Of a stretch of 64,000 nucleotides of DNA, positions 33,601 through 42,105 are shown in pieces. Within the stretch, counting starts at the first letter, position 1; each line of letters starts with the position of its first letter. The stretch spans positions 207,501-271,500 of the forward strand of contig JAEMWC010000248.1 in the NCBI GenBank assembly GCA_016490735.1, read 5' to 3'. Position numbers and translations under genes: made by a program. The stretch comes from Pachyseris speciosa (taxonomy: Eukaryota > Cnidaria > Anthozoa > Scleractinia > Pachyseridae). The notes under the pieces were generated by a model. The model saw only the letters and a list, made by a program, of their open reading frames with translations, searched no databases and was not told the origin of the DNA.

Positions 33601-35550
33601 ACTGCTTCAGGAGATTGCGAGTAGTCTCTAATTTTGGCGACGGATTTTGGGGCCACGTGCGCGCGCGAAGTTGCGAGGAGACGCGACGCGAGGGGAGCGC
33701 CAAAAATTAGAGACTACAGACAAAGGGAGTTTGACCTTTCCCAGCCGAGTGATTCAGAAGTGTAAATCTCATATCAACAGCAAGAATGATGCCTGTTGTC
33801 ACGTATTGGAAAACGTCGATTCACCTTGTGTCTTTGAAGTCTGAACAACTAATATGTTAAGAGAAGTGTCTATACGAATGTTTGCAAGTTCAACAGCGAG
33901 AAGAAAGCTTTTAACATGACCAAAATTTAACTCCAGATGGATTGCCGCCGTGTTCCCCGTATCGGGTGTCTGGAGAACTCAGACCTAGAAAACTCAGCCC
34001 CCCCCCCCCCCAAGTCTGGAAAAGTCAGACCCCCTCAAAACTATACAAATTTTCAAAGTCAAATAAACGTGGACAAAATAAATTATCGCCGTTCAGTGCG
34101 CTGGAATGTTACACCGTCTATTTATCGCAGATAACAAACACTTCACGTTATTATAATCGGCTCCGGAGCACGAGACCTAGAATACTCAGACCCCCCCCCC
34201 CCACCCCCCTCCCCAAACTGGAAAACTCAGACCCCCTCACAACTATACAAATTTTCAAAGTGAAATAAACGTGGGCAAAATGAATTATCGCCGTTTATGA
34301 GGGGTTTGAGTTTTTACAGTTTGGGGGGTGGGTCTGAGTTTTCTAGGTCTTGTGCTTCGGAGCCGATTATAATAACATGAGACGACAAAGGAGAAGTGTT
34401 TGTAAACAGTTTCACTCTGCTAATTAATTTTCTACTCACATTTCACCGAGACGTACTCCATTAACGTTTATGCGAAAAAATCCTACATCGTTCGATAAGC
34501 GTTTCCTTTCTCAAACAATTATCCAGCGAAGCGAAAACAAGTGTGCTTAGTTTTTTTTGGAATCAATACACTATTTTTATCACCTTGCAAAAGGATAAAC
34601 CTCTGTGGCCTAAAGGTCACTGTTCTTGCCTGTGACACAGCTAACCCGGGTTTGATGTCTTTTAGCTTTTTTAGTGGTATATATCACGGGCTTTATTTTT
34701 CTGTTTCTCTTTTTCTTGTTCTTTTAGAAATATTTTTTACAAGTGTTATAATTACTGTTCTCAATGGTTGAGCTGTATTTTAGAGGAATAAATGTTGATA
34801 GGGGTCTAAAGAAATAGACTCCAACACAAGCTAAACACAATGCGTCCGATGTAAGAAAGACAGACTTCCCTCTATTCTTTTGTTTAGCACTAAGTTAGGG
34901 ATACAATACTGTTTTTTACAAGCCCGGGTTTAGGCTAATTGTAGCCTCTTGTTTAACTTAAGCTTATGTGAGTTAACTTAAGTAAAGTAAGAATTTTACA
35001 GGTGATTTTATATTTGAATACTCGCAAACTCTCAATAATTTTTTTTCACCACCCAAAAGCAAATGATTCTTCTCACCTTGTATCATATAGTCTTCTTCAA
35101 CTTCTTGTGTTAGGTATGGAAGCCTCCATACATTACACAGGCCGACGGTAAAGCTGATTGCGGCAAACTTGAGCAGTGAGAGAAGAAAATCGAATTTATC
35201 AACCCTTCCTTGGTCATTTCCAGCCTGGAGGGTCGCGATATGATCGTCAGCTCCCCTCAATAGACCCGACAGGTACCCTGTACAAAAGGAGAAACGCGAA
35301 ATAAGTATATCTCAAAGCCTCACCAAGGGTAGGCACCCCTTCGGACCGGTATTTTCATCGACAAACTTTCATGTAGGTATGCTCGATGGACTTGCCAACC
35401 AGGACTTGTCTGCATATCTGTAGTGCAGATACGTGCATTGCTGAGCTTCATGCAGCATATGTAGCTACTGACGAGTACGTCCTATGAGCGGGTTAAAAAA
35501 ATATAGAGAGATATATCTTAATAGAAACGCTTACTTAATGCTGATGCCAT
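15115..35550 (-). CDS. G1: multi-pass membrane protein with C-terminal death domain, six exons, 408 aa
   Basis: Exons (minus strand): 35550-35535, 35277-35077, 25062-24791, 23137-23084, 18815-18591, 15573-15115. Every intron is GT-AG and the exon phases fit exactly (16, 201, 272, 54, 225 and 459 nt), giving an open frame of 408 codons plus TAA. The start ATG has a good Kozak context (A at -3, G at +4). There is no signal peptide. Hydrophobic segments lie near residues 34-61, 73-105, 161-178, 192-210, 214-235 and 268-283. A Ser/Thr/Arg-rich linker follows, then a death domain at about 322-405 with the core Asp-Phe-Arg-x-Leu-Ala-Glu, the helix-4 Trp372 and the pattern ATVGRLIELL. Death domains recruit adaptor proteins through like-like contacts in innate immune and apoptotic signalling, so a membrane-anchored signalling or receptor role is inferred. 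The 10-kb second intron spans the unit A/B junction. Function and ligand are unknown, and extra or alternative exons cannot be excluded. Confidence 0.75.
15658..17507 (+). mobile_element. 5'-truncated CR1/L2-like LINE with near-intact reverse transcriptase, in G1 intron 5
   Basis: A single 566-codon frame (15654-17354) encodes a non-LTR reverse transcriptase. Visible are WKKGEWTPVFKKEDP and NYRPIT, a DMSKAFDS motif, GCPQGSAFGPLIWNMF, the catalytic MYADD, and the LGVYIDNRLQF and HLVW regions. The endonuclease and ORF1 are missing. The 3' end is a (TTG)n tail at 17482-17506. Unit B has an uninterrupted site (AAATTTGACATTTTCACC at about 44575), so insertion followed the duplication. A short TTGA flank duplication is possible but blurred by the TTG tail. 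It lies antisense to G1. Confidence 0.85.
17560..17965. mobile_element. MITE-like repeat with GTACCCCTTTCGTATACC subrepeats (unit A)
   Basis: The left end is GGGGTACTAAAAAAATTAGT then GGCTCCGCCCCGAGG, and the right end is GGGCAGAGCCTCCCC...GGGAGTA, roughly inverted. The interior repeats CCTTTCGTATACC-like units. It ends in a run of about 20 C. Copies: 44630-44998, with partial copies at 23846-24006 and 51676-51885. Confidence 0.55.
17992..18485 (+). mobile_element. Penelope-like element fragment (unit A), decayed
   Basis: It encodes [20 protein letters not shown], then [20 protein letters not shown], which matches the catalytic YVDD and following region of Penelope-type reverse transcriptases. 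A TAG interrupts the frame at 18244 after TSVNR. Further decayed frames ([20 protein letters not shown]) continue to about 18480. It lies in G1 intron 5, antisense to the gene. Confidence 0.6.
18591..18815 (-). CDS. G1 exon 5, two membrane segments (75 codons)
   Basis: The acceptor is TTTGTTTCAG|TGG and the donor is ACACAG|GTATCC. It encodes two strong hydrophobic helices (about residues 192-210 and 214-235) joined by the short turn HPPLGS. It ends YVTGILTTQ in phase 0. Confidence 0.7.
19455..19785 (+). mobile_element. tRNA-derived SINE-like repeat (unit A)
   Basis: The head GTTGTGTAGTGGTTATTGTC resembles a tRNA A-box region, and the body ends TTAATTGTAGCCTCTTT. It is the same family as 34590-34955. 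A shorter remnant is at 47050-47185 in unit B. Confidence 0.5.
19848..19985. mobile_element. Palindromic MITE (unit A copy)
   Basis: Inverted ends ATTGTTGAGTTATATAAGCA and AAGTGCTTATATTACTCAACAAT. A second copy is at 47218-47362. Confidence 0.6.
20470..21955 (-). mobile_element. Internally deleted non-LTR retrotransposon in G1 intron 4
   Basis: Reading the minus strand, 21837-21583 encodes a Lys/Glu-rich coiled-coil start, and 21570-21290 encodes an L1-ORF1p-like segment (KLKIIGYPQVNE, DIDIAHRT). 21290-20757 encodes the C-terminal end of a reverse transcriptase ORF (IAPYILYGLTSWGNAS, LQKRALCLIHFAQRREH, VGVKIWNGIP). The endonuclease and catalytic core are deleted. The 3' end has AATAAACTTGAAACTTGAAAC. 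The unit B site at about 47840 is empty, so insertion followed the duplication. Confidence 0.75.
22378..22603. mobile_element. MITE in G1 intron 4, unit A only
   Basis: Perfectly paired ends AGGGCTGTTTATACGAGAGA. The interior is palindromic, with CGTGG/CCACGG and GCGTCTTATGTAAGCC blocks. Unit B lacks it. Confidence 0.7.
22671..23003. mobile_element. Palindromic MITE next to G1 exon 4
   Basis: Ends AGTATTGTGCAAAAGTAATG and its inverse GCATTACTTTTGCACAATACT. It lies about 80 bp from the donor of exon 4. Unit B copy at 49719-50074. Confidence 0.65.
23084..23137 (-). CDS. G1 exon 4, short membrane-segment exon (18 codons)
   Basis: The acceptor is TTTATACAG|GTG and the donor is CCATAT|GTAAGT. 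Its 54 nt are in phase 0 and encode [12 protein letters not shown] followed by EVVTPY. The G2 counterpart is 69 nt. Confidence 0.65.
24791..25062 (-). CDS. G1 exon 3, membrane segments plus soluble loop
   Basis: The acceptor TTTATTGCAG|GC restores the phase-1 Gly codon left by exon 2, and the donor is GGAAAG|GTATGT. It encodes two closely spaced hydrophobic segments (about residues 73-105), then a basic/aromatic loop with QHW and [13 protein letters not shown]. An alternative upstream acceptor (TTTAG|GTG) would break phase with exon 2, so it was not chosen. Confidence 0.68.
25136..25301. mobile_element. TA-flanked palindromic MITE in G1 intron 2, unit A only
   Basis: Ends TGTTGTAGGTCAAAATAAAA and, in reverse complement, TGTTGTAGGTTAAAATGATT. 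The centre is AATTATTTATGAATCATGAA. It is flanked by TA-rich sequence where unit B has a plain ATATGTATATATTC, consistent with a mariner-type TA target. Confidence 0.6.
25759..26231. mobile_element. Non-autonomous DNA element, unit A only
   Basis: Ends AGTGGTGTAATGATTAATCG and, in reverse complement, AGGGATGTAACGATTGATT. The GTGTAACGAT type is common in hAT elements. There is no coding potential in between. Confidence 0.5.
26930..27357 (-). mobile_element. tRNA-derived SINE
   Basis: On the minus strand the head reads AGTGGTAGAGCACCGGACTA then CGGGTTCAAACCC (A- and B-box-like). The body ends TGCAATATAAATGTGATATA with an ATT-type tail at 26888-26925. It is the same family as 42106-42480. Confidence 0.65.
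27408..27700 (+). mobile_element. Second tRNA-derived SINE with ATT tail
   Basis: The head is GGGATGGCGCAGTGGTGAGA (A box). A conserved central GAGGTTTTTCTCCGGGTTCT follows, then the end GAAAATGCGCTATATAAGTT and an (ATT)n tail at 27658-27698. Confidence 0.6.
28289..28600 (+). mobile_element. LINE reverse-transcriptase C-terminal fragment at the unit A/B junction
   Basis: It encodes AYTSLVRPILEYGSTAWDPY and EQGQRHAACFATKIYSRQEG, the end of a CR1/L2-like reverse transcriptase. It stops a few bases before the unit B start at 28604. Confidence 0.6.
28703..31180. mobile_element. Nested foldback element, 2.48 kb (unit B only)
   Basis: It is flanked by AATT on both sides, with a single AATT in unit A at 108-111. 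Each end is a palindromic 213-214 bp module (28703-28915 and 30967-31180) starting GAAGGGCTGAGGGCATAAAC. Just inside, 28916-28966 and 30916-30966 form a second inverted repeat (ATATGTCTGCCTTATTAACA). The 1.95-kb core holds no protein I recognise. Open frames at 29479-29817 and 29915-30280 are unsupported. It also holds a telomere-like tract at 30541-30668. Confidence 0.75.
30541..30668 (-). repeat. Interstitial telomere-like tract
   Basis: Repeated CCCTAA units, about ten, are mixed with degenerate CCCTAG/CTCTAA units, equal to TTAGGG on the minus strand. It sits inside the foldback element. Open frames over it are artefacts of the repeat. Confidence 0.8.
32283..32593 (+). mobile_element. LINE 3'-end fragment (unit B copy)
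   Basis: Counterpart of 1195-1505 with the same truncated coding tail, TGAGCTCATAG after the stop and (GTAGAT)n end. Confidence 0.65.
32796..33014 (-). pseudogene. Truncated THAP zinc-finger fragment (unit B)
   Basis: Counterpart of 1708-1920 with the same truncation point and a 6-base insertion (adds Ser-Leu after GKKV). Confidence 0.6.
34136..34380. repeat. Inverted repeat with C-rich arms
   Basis: GTTATTATAATCGGCTCCGG...CTAGAATACTCAGAC is mirrored by GTCTGAGTTTTCTAGG...GGAGCCGATTATAATAAC. A partial direct copy of the C-rich segment and the following ACTATACAAATTTTCAAAGT lies at 33980-34085. Confidence 0.6.
34590..34955 (+). mobile_element. tRNA-derived SINE-like repeat (unit B)
   Basis: A tRNA-like head (CTCTGTGGCCTAAAGGTCAC and ACCCGGGTTTGATG as B box) is followed by a body that also occurs at 19470-19780. 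It ends CTAATTGTAGCCTCTTG. Confidence 0.5.
35077..35277 (-). CDS. G1 exon 2, SLC6-TM1-like hydrophobic segment
   Basis: The acceptor is TTGTACAG|GGTACC and the donor is ACAAG|GTGAGA, and the exon ends in phase 1. It encodes a short acidic lead, then a hydrophobic stretch carrying DFLLSLL and GLCNVWRLPYL. The latter resembles the NVWRFPYL signature of SLC6 transporter TM1. No other SLC6 segment follows. Confidence 0.7.
35535..35550 (-). CDS. G1 exon 1 (start codon, five codons plus one base)
   Basis: The micro-exon encodes MASAL and the first base of an Arg codon completed by exon 2. The donor is A|GTAAGC. The same 16 bases occur at all three gene starts. Confidence 0.7.
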
Positions 35551-35720
35551 AGTTTCTTCTTTGCTTTGTATGATTAGGGTTGTGAAACTTATCCTTCGCG
35601 GTTGATCAGACGGCACACAAATTTAACATACAAAAAAAGGCACCACTTTTATGTGAACAGGGTGCCAGTTGCTGTTCTGTAGCAGCTCTCGTAAAGTCTT
35701 CTGTGATTGGTGGACGACGT
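35551..35720 (-). promoter_or_regulatory. Candidate 5' UTR and promoter of G1
   Basis: The proximal 113 bp match G0 up to the sequence GTGAACAGGGTG. Beyond that it is unrelated unit-B sequence with an ATTGG/CCAAT element near 35706. It has no TATA box. Confidence 0.3.
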
Positions 35721-37560
35721 GCGAAAGGTATCGAGGGTAGCAAACCAATCAGATTGCTCCTGGGGAGTCACGAGGGTCGTTCACCACGCGATAACCACAA
35801 CGTCTCAGTAAACCTCTCGCAAGCACGCGATTCGTTTGTAATTGACAGGCGTTTATATTTAAGTTCTTGTAGAGAGAAGCCTTTATTTGTTGTGATAGTT
35901 TTGCTTGGATAATAATTGTGATCGTTATTGGAACCGAAATCAAACAGCATTTTGATCTTTTGTCAGCTCTCCTCCTATTTTTCAAGCTTATCTGCCATCA
36001 AGGCATCGGCGACTAAATGGTAAGTTCACGATTTCAGCTGTGACACACAGATCGAAGTATTACGCTGTAAATATTTAAGCTGGATTTTTATCGCAATTTG
36101 TATCAGGTAATCTTTTGATAGGTTAGGGAGTCACGAGGGTTGTTCACCACGCTATTCCGTATAAAGCCCAGGGTAAACGATCAAACATTTTCATCCAGCA
36201 TCGTGTCAAAGCTACAGAGTCAGAACAATTTTTTGCGCATTATCGCTGAAATTTCGACGTTATGTGGTTCATTTGGTTCCTTTTTAACGACTGCACGCGA
36301 TTTTTTGGTTAAGGGGCAGCTAGACGATCAAACATTTGTTCGCAAGGCCAAATCTAAGATGAAAAATGTTTAATTCGTTAGATCAAATGTGTGAAAAATT
36401 TCTGATCCGCTAGCAGATGTGCAATGTTTGGAGAGGCGGATGCTCGTCCAACACGATGTGCTTAAATAAGTGTTATCTCGTTTGTTGTGTGCAGTAATAT
36501 TGGGACAAGTATTCATAACTTTGGTTGAACGTTTTAGCCGTTATGACTGTAATGTAATATTTAACAATTATTCTGCGAGGGCGCGCTGGATATGAAGTGA
36601 TAAATAACCAACGGGGCGCGTAGCGCCGAGTTGGATATAATCAATTCATATCCACCATAATTATGAAAAACTCAAGGACGCATAATTGAAAATCTGAACA
36701 AAAAATAAGTGAAAGAAAGGAACTCGGAGAAAGGGAAAACCGAAAAAAGAAACATTTGTCCATCAAATGACTAAACAAAAAGGGTGCGAAAACCTTTCGG
36801 TGTGTTACATGTAGTTTGTGTTGCAACGTTTCCGAGCAAATTTGAATGAATCCAATGAAACTGTCCGAGAATAACGTTGGAACTTCGGATTAAGTTCCTT
36901 TTTGTAAAAAGTGCAGAGTTTATTTGCTATGAATGGTTGTAAATGGTCATTAATTTGTTGACAAATATTCAGTCATTGCTCAAAGAGGGTGGAACGGCTT
37001 TCACGTAGATATCCGAGCCGAAGGTATGTAAGCCATCAAAACAACAGCACCATGGGCGAATTTCAATTTATTAGGATGGACTGGAACATTGTCTCACCAG
37101 ATCTGGTCGGAAACAAGATATATGAGGGATAAGCAAGACAAAATGTCCAGGTTATGCTTCAAGAAATGGCTTATAGAAATTTGTCTCGCTGCCTGGAACC
37201 TCGACCGAACAGGCGCACTAACTACTGCTTAGAAGGTGAAAAATACAAAAAGTCAAGAGAAAATGAGTTTTTCTCTTGGAAAAGTAGAATTGTGTGTCCC
37301 CAGAAAATATCCATACCCCCAACACGTAGGGAATTGGAAATTCCGTAGGGGTGGGGGTTCAAAGCCCCAAGAAAATATGAAGGGGAGGGGGTGGAAGAAT
37401 TTTTTTCCAGACAGTTGGCTTGAATGCTCTGAAAAACACAAATAACTATTGGCTTAACGACTTTGAAAATAACGCTGAAAAATCAAATGAAAGAAAAGTA
37501 ATTAATTTTCGTTGAAAGCGCTTTGGATTAGAAGTGCATGAATACGCGGACACTGACGTT
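35721..37560. other. Unit B-specific spacer between G1 start and the candidate terminal exon
   Basis: Direct repeats GGGAGTCACGAGGGT occur at about 35763 and 36125, and a hairpin-forming GGATATGAAGTG...TTCATATCC at 36588-36653. No gene is recognised. Confidence 0.4.
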
Positions 37561-37635
37561 TCTGGGAGCATAAAAATGCAAAGACTTCGCATGCATAACA
37601 ATAAAACAACTGCATAGATAGAAAGAGAACTCCAA

Positions 37636-37925
37636 TCAGCTCCAAGTAGCCGATCTGTTGACGATAAAGCGCGATAGATAACAAAGTACAGACGTAATTA
37701 CAGTTAATGTGAGGTCCACAAAGCTACGTAACTTCTTAAAAACTTTCCAGAGCAACTCAGCAAATACTTCTACATCGCAAGACTGATCAGGCTTGTTCGT
37801 TCCCTCGATCGAGTTCTGTAGCCTTCGGGCTTCTTCGTCATCCCCGGACCCCTGGTGATAAAGTTTTCGTATTGGTATAAGTCCGCAACCACAGCCACTC
37901 TTTGAGAAAGAAATAAAACATACAA
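37636..37925 (-). CDS. Candidate terminal exon in unit B, counterpart of 6477-6580
   Basis: From the acceptor TTTCTCAAAG at about 37905 the frame stays open through GSGDDEEARRLQ and CDVEVFAELLW. It continues into a hydrophobic segment (FVDLTLTVITSVLCYL) and stops after RSATWS. The unit A donor GGTAAGT is GGAAAGT here, so the frame reads through. It could be a real exon, a retained-intron form or a chance open frame. I do not recognise it. Confidence 0.3.
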
Positions 37926-38393
37926 AAAAAGTCAGACTGTACACACTGGGGTGTCATTAGGCACACAAAGACAACTATGAGGGCACACAAAATCTAATTA
38001 ACAAGACAGGAAGCAATTCGTGACTTTGGATCGAACAGTTATCAGCGCATAACATTTTGCACTGAAGGATTAATTCCCCCGCGCTTTACCCTGGGTGCCA
38101 GAGGTTATTTTTTTCGTTTGAAGGAGGGAATTCGCATCAACGAGGGCGAAGCGCCGAGAGGAAAAAAATAACCTCTGGTCGCACGAATGCTGAACCTCAT
38201 TTCCGTGCGGTTTTCGTGTATCAGATATCCCACCAAACCGGTTTTCGATGGGCGGGGAGACCGTGTCTGGCTGTTATCATTTTTGACATTTCTGACATCC
38301 GATCGCTAAAAACAATCGCACGTGAAGCGAATCGATCGCTAAAAATAATCACACGTGTAGCGAACCGCGAAAAACTTCTCTGTATGTGGAAAA

Positions 38394-38648
38394 ATGTCGA
38401 GGAAGGTTGTGACTCCGGTAAAAATTGTTCGCTCATCCGTCGACGATTTTTGCAGAGTTTGCAACATAAGTTTGATCATTTATGGCTACGGGAAGCTTAA
38501 CTTATTTCAAGGCGAAAATGCGAAGAAGCAAAACATTGCGGCGCGATTATCCGCTGTTCTGGGATTTCCCGTTTGTAAACAAGGTGATGCATCTTCGCTG
38601 TCATCACCAAGAGAGCAGGCTGCAATTCCGCGATCGGCAAGCTCTTGA
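38394..38648 (+). pseudogene. Zinc-finger-like (ZAD-type) N-terminal fragment
   Basis: An ATG-started frame of 84 codons with SSVDDFCRVCNISL and a following LFQGENAKKQNIAARLSAVL, resembling the start of a ZAD/CxxC DNA-binding module. The later part overlaps the helicase frame and is not reliable. Function is unknown. Confidence 0.4.
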
Positions 38649-38947
38649 ATATGTGAGTCAATAAGGGTATTGAGTGGACAGATCACCAAAAGAACTGCAT
38701 TCTTTGGGTAGTCAAAGCCTTGATCATGTAGGTTGGCACAAATTGCTGGAACAAGTTGAAAGATCAAGGATTTTCCACAACTCGTCGGTAAAACGGCCAA
38801 CACATCCTTCCGTTTCAGGAAAGCCAACAACGCTTCTTCTTGCACTGGTTTTAATGCAACAATATCGGAAAATTTAGACTCCAAAGCGACCTGAACAGCA
38901 TTTCGAAACGCACAAAAGAATCCACGATCGTCGATAGCAGCCGCCAT
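38507..38947 (-). pseudogene. RecQ-like helicase N-terminal fragment
   Basis: An ATG-started frame encodes LKPVQEEALLAFLKRKDVLA, the Walker A motif LPTSCGKSLIFQL, then VLLVICPLNTLIDSHIQEL (motif Ia) and GIAACSLGDD. It ends where it runs into the plus-strand ORF. DEAH and later motifs are missing. RecQ enzymes unwind DNA 3'-5'. Here it is transposon cargo or part of the element's own machinery. Confidence 0.7.
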
Positions 38948-39837
38948 ATCGATGCTTACACTGGCTTTCTAACCGGTTTGTCGGCTGGGAAACCACGCTT
39001 TTTCTAAGCCAATCATAGTTGTTGTTTATTTGAAGAACCAATCAGCGGACTAGGACAAATTCTGTCCTGTGGAAATGAATATCTCTGCTCGTGCGACCAG
39101 AGGCCTGTCTCTCGCGTTCTATTTTGGCTTTTCAGGGATATTTATTTTTTCAACGGGCCTCTGGAACCAGGGTACCCGCGCTTGTAATCAGATCGAAACC
39201 TAACTCTTGTAATTTAAGTGCTTAGGTATAGCGAGGAGGAAAATGTTTTCTATAAGTTTAGACCGTGAGTTTGGCTCCGGGACGGAAAATGTTTATAACT
39301 TTTGACTTAATAAATTGAACCTATCGAGCTTACACAAATGGCAATCCCGCAACAAACTGACTTAAACCGGATAACCACTCAACGATTTCAAGCCTTTGAA
39401 AAGTTGATTCAACTAAACTCCAAATTTGCAGTAAATCATCAAGCCTTTGGAGTTTTTTAATAGAGCTAATTTCAGCAGCGAGTGCGCATAAGCCGGAGTC
39501 ATGAGTATAAAATGAGAAAAATTTGCCGTGGATAAAAAATTGCATGTGGAGTATATTGAGCCCAAAATTTGAAAAAACAAGCCCTTGAATTCGGCTAGTG
39601 GACAAACATTTGAAATTTCCAGAAAATTAGTTTGTTTTTCTTTTAACAACAATAGAATAGTATCATCGCTATTTGTCCTTCTACAGAAGATTTTATTAAA
39701 GCATACCGCGTGCTTTGTTAAGAAAGGATGACTGCATTAACGATGGTGAATGATATGTTATCTAACCTTTCTTATAGTTAATTAGCCAATTAATTAATTA
39801 ATTAATTAATTAGACTGCTCGTATCTTTTCAGGTGAT

Positions 39838-40356
39838 AAGGTGTCATCTCCCGAGAGAAGTGACAGTGAGCATTCTGTAGAGGATTTTACAGAACGTTTC
39901 GCCAACTTAACTGCAAGCACAGCATCTACTTACAGTGACAATGGTGCACCTGCAACTACAAATGAGCCCCGCGAAAAGCTAAGTGAGTTTCTGCTGTTAT
40001 GCAAACTTGAATCACGAGGGAAACCATGGCTTAGCTGGAGTGACTCGAGTGAGAAAACAAGACAGCGCCAAAGAGCCACTAAAATAGTGTCGGCCGTTTT
40101 CTAAACGGTTTCCTCCTAGAATGGTGGCAGTATGTGGCAAAGTTTGACCTCGTCATCGGCTATAACTAAGGTGCTCGGTGTCGACCAACTACCACATTCA
40201 GACCACCTGTATTTGAAGGCTTTAGCAGAGGCCTACCACAATGCTGCCAGCTGGGATACTCGTACCATTGAAGTCCATAGCGTTATTCGTTTGACGATAC
40301 CACAGCGACTGGTACAGCAATACGACAACGACAACGGGAACGCCACAAAACAATAG
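39838..40356 (+). pseudogene. Decayed repeat-family ORF, first block (unit B)
   Basis: It starts after acceptor TCTTTTCAG. It is open for 87 codons (SEHSVEDFTERFANL, GKPWLSWSDSSEKTRQRQRA), with TAA where unit A also has one, then GVDQLPHSDHLYLKALAEAY. The unit A stop after KPWLS is Trp here. Confidence 0.5.
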
Positions 40357-41179
40357 GATTAATGAACAAAAACAATCGCTCTGCGCGTGCGTTTTGTATT
40401 TTGGTACATTTCTTTGCCGTCCTCTGCAAAACAACAACGTGAAATGACCAAATTTTATGTTTTCTTGAGAACGTGAGCCCATAACGGGAATTTTTCTTTC
40501 TTTTTCCTTACTTTGGCATCGTTCATAGCAATTAAGTTCCTAAACATATGCCAGCATTTTCCAAGTTAAACAAATAGGAATAATCGCAAAAGAGTTACAG
40601 AAACGAGAAGTTATATTTTGAAATGACGTTTTCGTTGCCGTCGTCGCTTAAGTCAGCCTCGTTCCCAGGGTCTCTTTCTCTGCCTCCATTATCGTTGAGG
40701 AGAAAGACCCTGGTTGCGGCTGGTCACTTGGCTCCCAAAATCTGGGTGCAGTTCAAATTCAGTTCCAAGGGAGGGGTGACAGTGCAATTAAGTAAGTGCA
40801 ATTAATCTAGTAACTACCCCTGTGCGGTGAAGATCGTCATTTTAAGCCACGTGACCAGCCGCAACCAGGGTCTTTCTCCTCAACGACAAGGGAGGCAGAG
40901 AGAGAGACCCTGGGAACGAGTTTGCGCTTAAGGTCCCTAATACTGCGCTGAGAACAACGTCAAGCCATTCAGTGATACGACTAAGCTGCGGGTACTCTCT
41001 AAAAATAAAAATAATTAACATTTCTATAGCGCAAATTAACATGTACGTATGATCAAATGCGCTTTACAAACTATGTGAGCAGAAACAAATAATTCAAATA
41101 AACATAACATGATAAGAATCCCAGCTGGCCGGAGGCAAACCAGTTGGCTGAATGTAGTGCATCTGTTAGAAACTGTCTT

Positions 41180-41960
41180 TGTAGAGCTTAGACTATTTTG
41201 CAGGAGAGGGTACTCGCTCGTTTGACGACCTAACCCTTCTTATCCGCCGAATTGCCGGACTTGGTGTAGGCAAAGAGTGGCAGGAGAGAGTTACAGAAGC
41301 TCTCAAAGTGGACAAATTGTATCTCAAAGGATATTACAAAGTACTCAATGATTATTTCAAGTAGTTACGTTGTTTGTAATACGAATTTACCTTTATCGAA
41401 GGTAAAAGCGGCTTCTTACTCTATGTTGTTGCGTTTGCTGAATAACTTGAATGTTAATTTCAATTAAGGGTATTAGTTTCGAAGGAAACTGTTGTGCTAG
41501 AAGTTGATAAGGGTTGCCCTTTGCTTCGAAGTGCTGATGCTTGTAACGTCAGCCTTTCAAAATTGCTAGTTTGAAATATCAGTAGTTCAAATATTATAAT
41601 AGCATTCTTGTTAGTCTTTAAGTCCTCACTTATCGCTCAGTAGTAGCGAATGTCACTGTTTCAACTTTTACTGTTAACTTGTGAAATTTGCTTTTTCTTT
41701 TTATCACAGGTTCACATTAGCAACTCCTCCAAAGTAGCGAACCACTGAGTAGTGTATGCTCTTAGCGATGGTAGCGAAGCACAGTGGAAGCAACCTTGTG
41801 ACCGCGACAATAGGATTAATGTGACAGATGCGAAGACCTTCGTGAGATACTTACAGAGATTGAACGTGTTGTGAACGCTACAAAAATTGCCATCAAATGA
41901 TGACAAAGATGAAGCAGTCTTCATGTTCCAGACAGCAAAAACTGCGATCCAGTCCTGAAA
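41180..41960 (+). pseudogene. Decayed repeat-family ORF, second and third blocks (unit B)
   Basis: Contains the RRIAGLGVGKEWQERVTEAL block to 41365 and the block after TTTTATCACAG at 41710. The latter is cut at about 41957 by the unit B deletion, which joins it to sequence equivalent to A 11590. Confidence 0.4.
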
Positions 41961-42105
41961 ATAATGTGCAAAAACAATCGCTCTGCACGTGCGTGTTCCA
42001 TTTTGCCGTTCTCTGCGACACAACATGTGAAATGACCAAATTTTTCTCCAGAGAGCGCATGACGGCAAATGTTTCTTCCTTTTGCCTTACTTTGACGTCG
42101 TTCTT

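Larger units (their letters stand above)
33301..34955. mobile_element. Unit B-specific insertion complex
   Basis: Units A and B match directly across this interval (A about 2205), so 1.65 kb was added in B. It holds a GC hairpin (33316-33350), two diverged copies of a coding-like repeat (33440-33610 and 33785-33935), poly-C tracts, an inverted repeat at 34136-34380 and a tRNA-derived SINE at about 34590-34955. It is a nest of several insertions. Confidence 0.55.
38087..39174. mobile_element. DNA transposon with convergent zinc-finger-like and RecQ-helicase starts (unit B only)
   Basis: The terminal inverted repeat starts TACCCTGG(G/T)..CCAGAGG. A perfect 9-bp target duplication CCCGCGCTT lies at 38078-38086 and 39175-39183, and unit A has the single-copy empty site. 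A plus-strand ORF from the left end and a minus-strand helicase ORF from the right end overlap in the middle, as expected for an internal deletion of a larger two-gene element. A 9-bp duplication is compatible with Mutator-like or Merlin-like superfamilies, but the superfamily is not established. Confidence 0.75.

Noticed and set aside
33985..34270. CRISPR-like or regular tandem array
   Set aside because: It has only two copies of a C-rich segment inside an inverted repeat, with no regular spacers, and the genome is eukaryotic.
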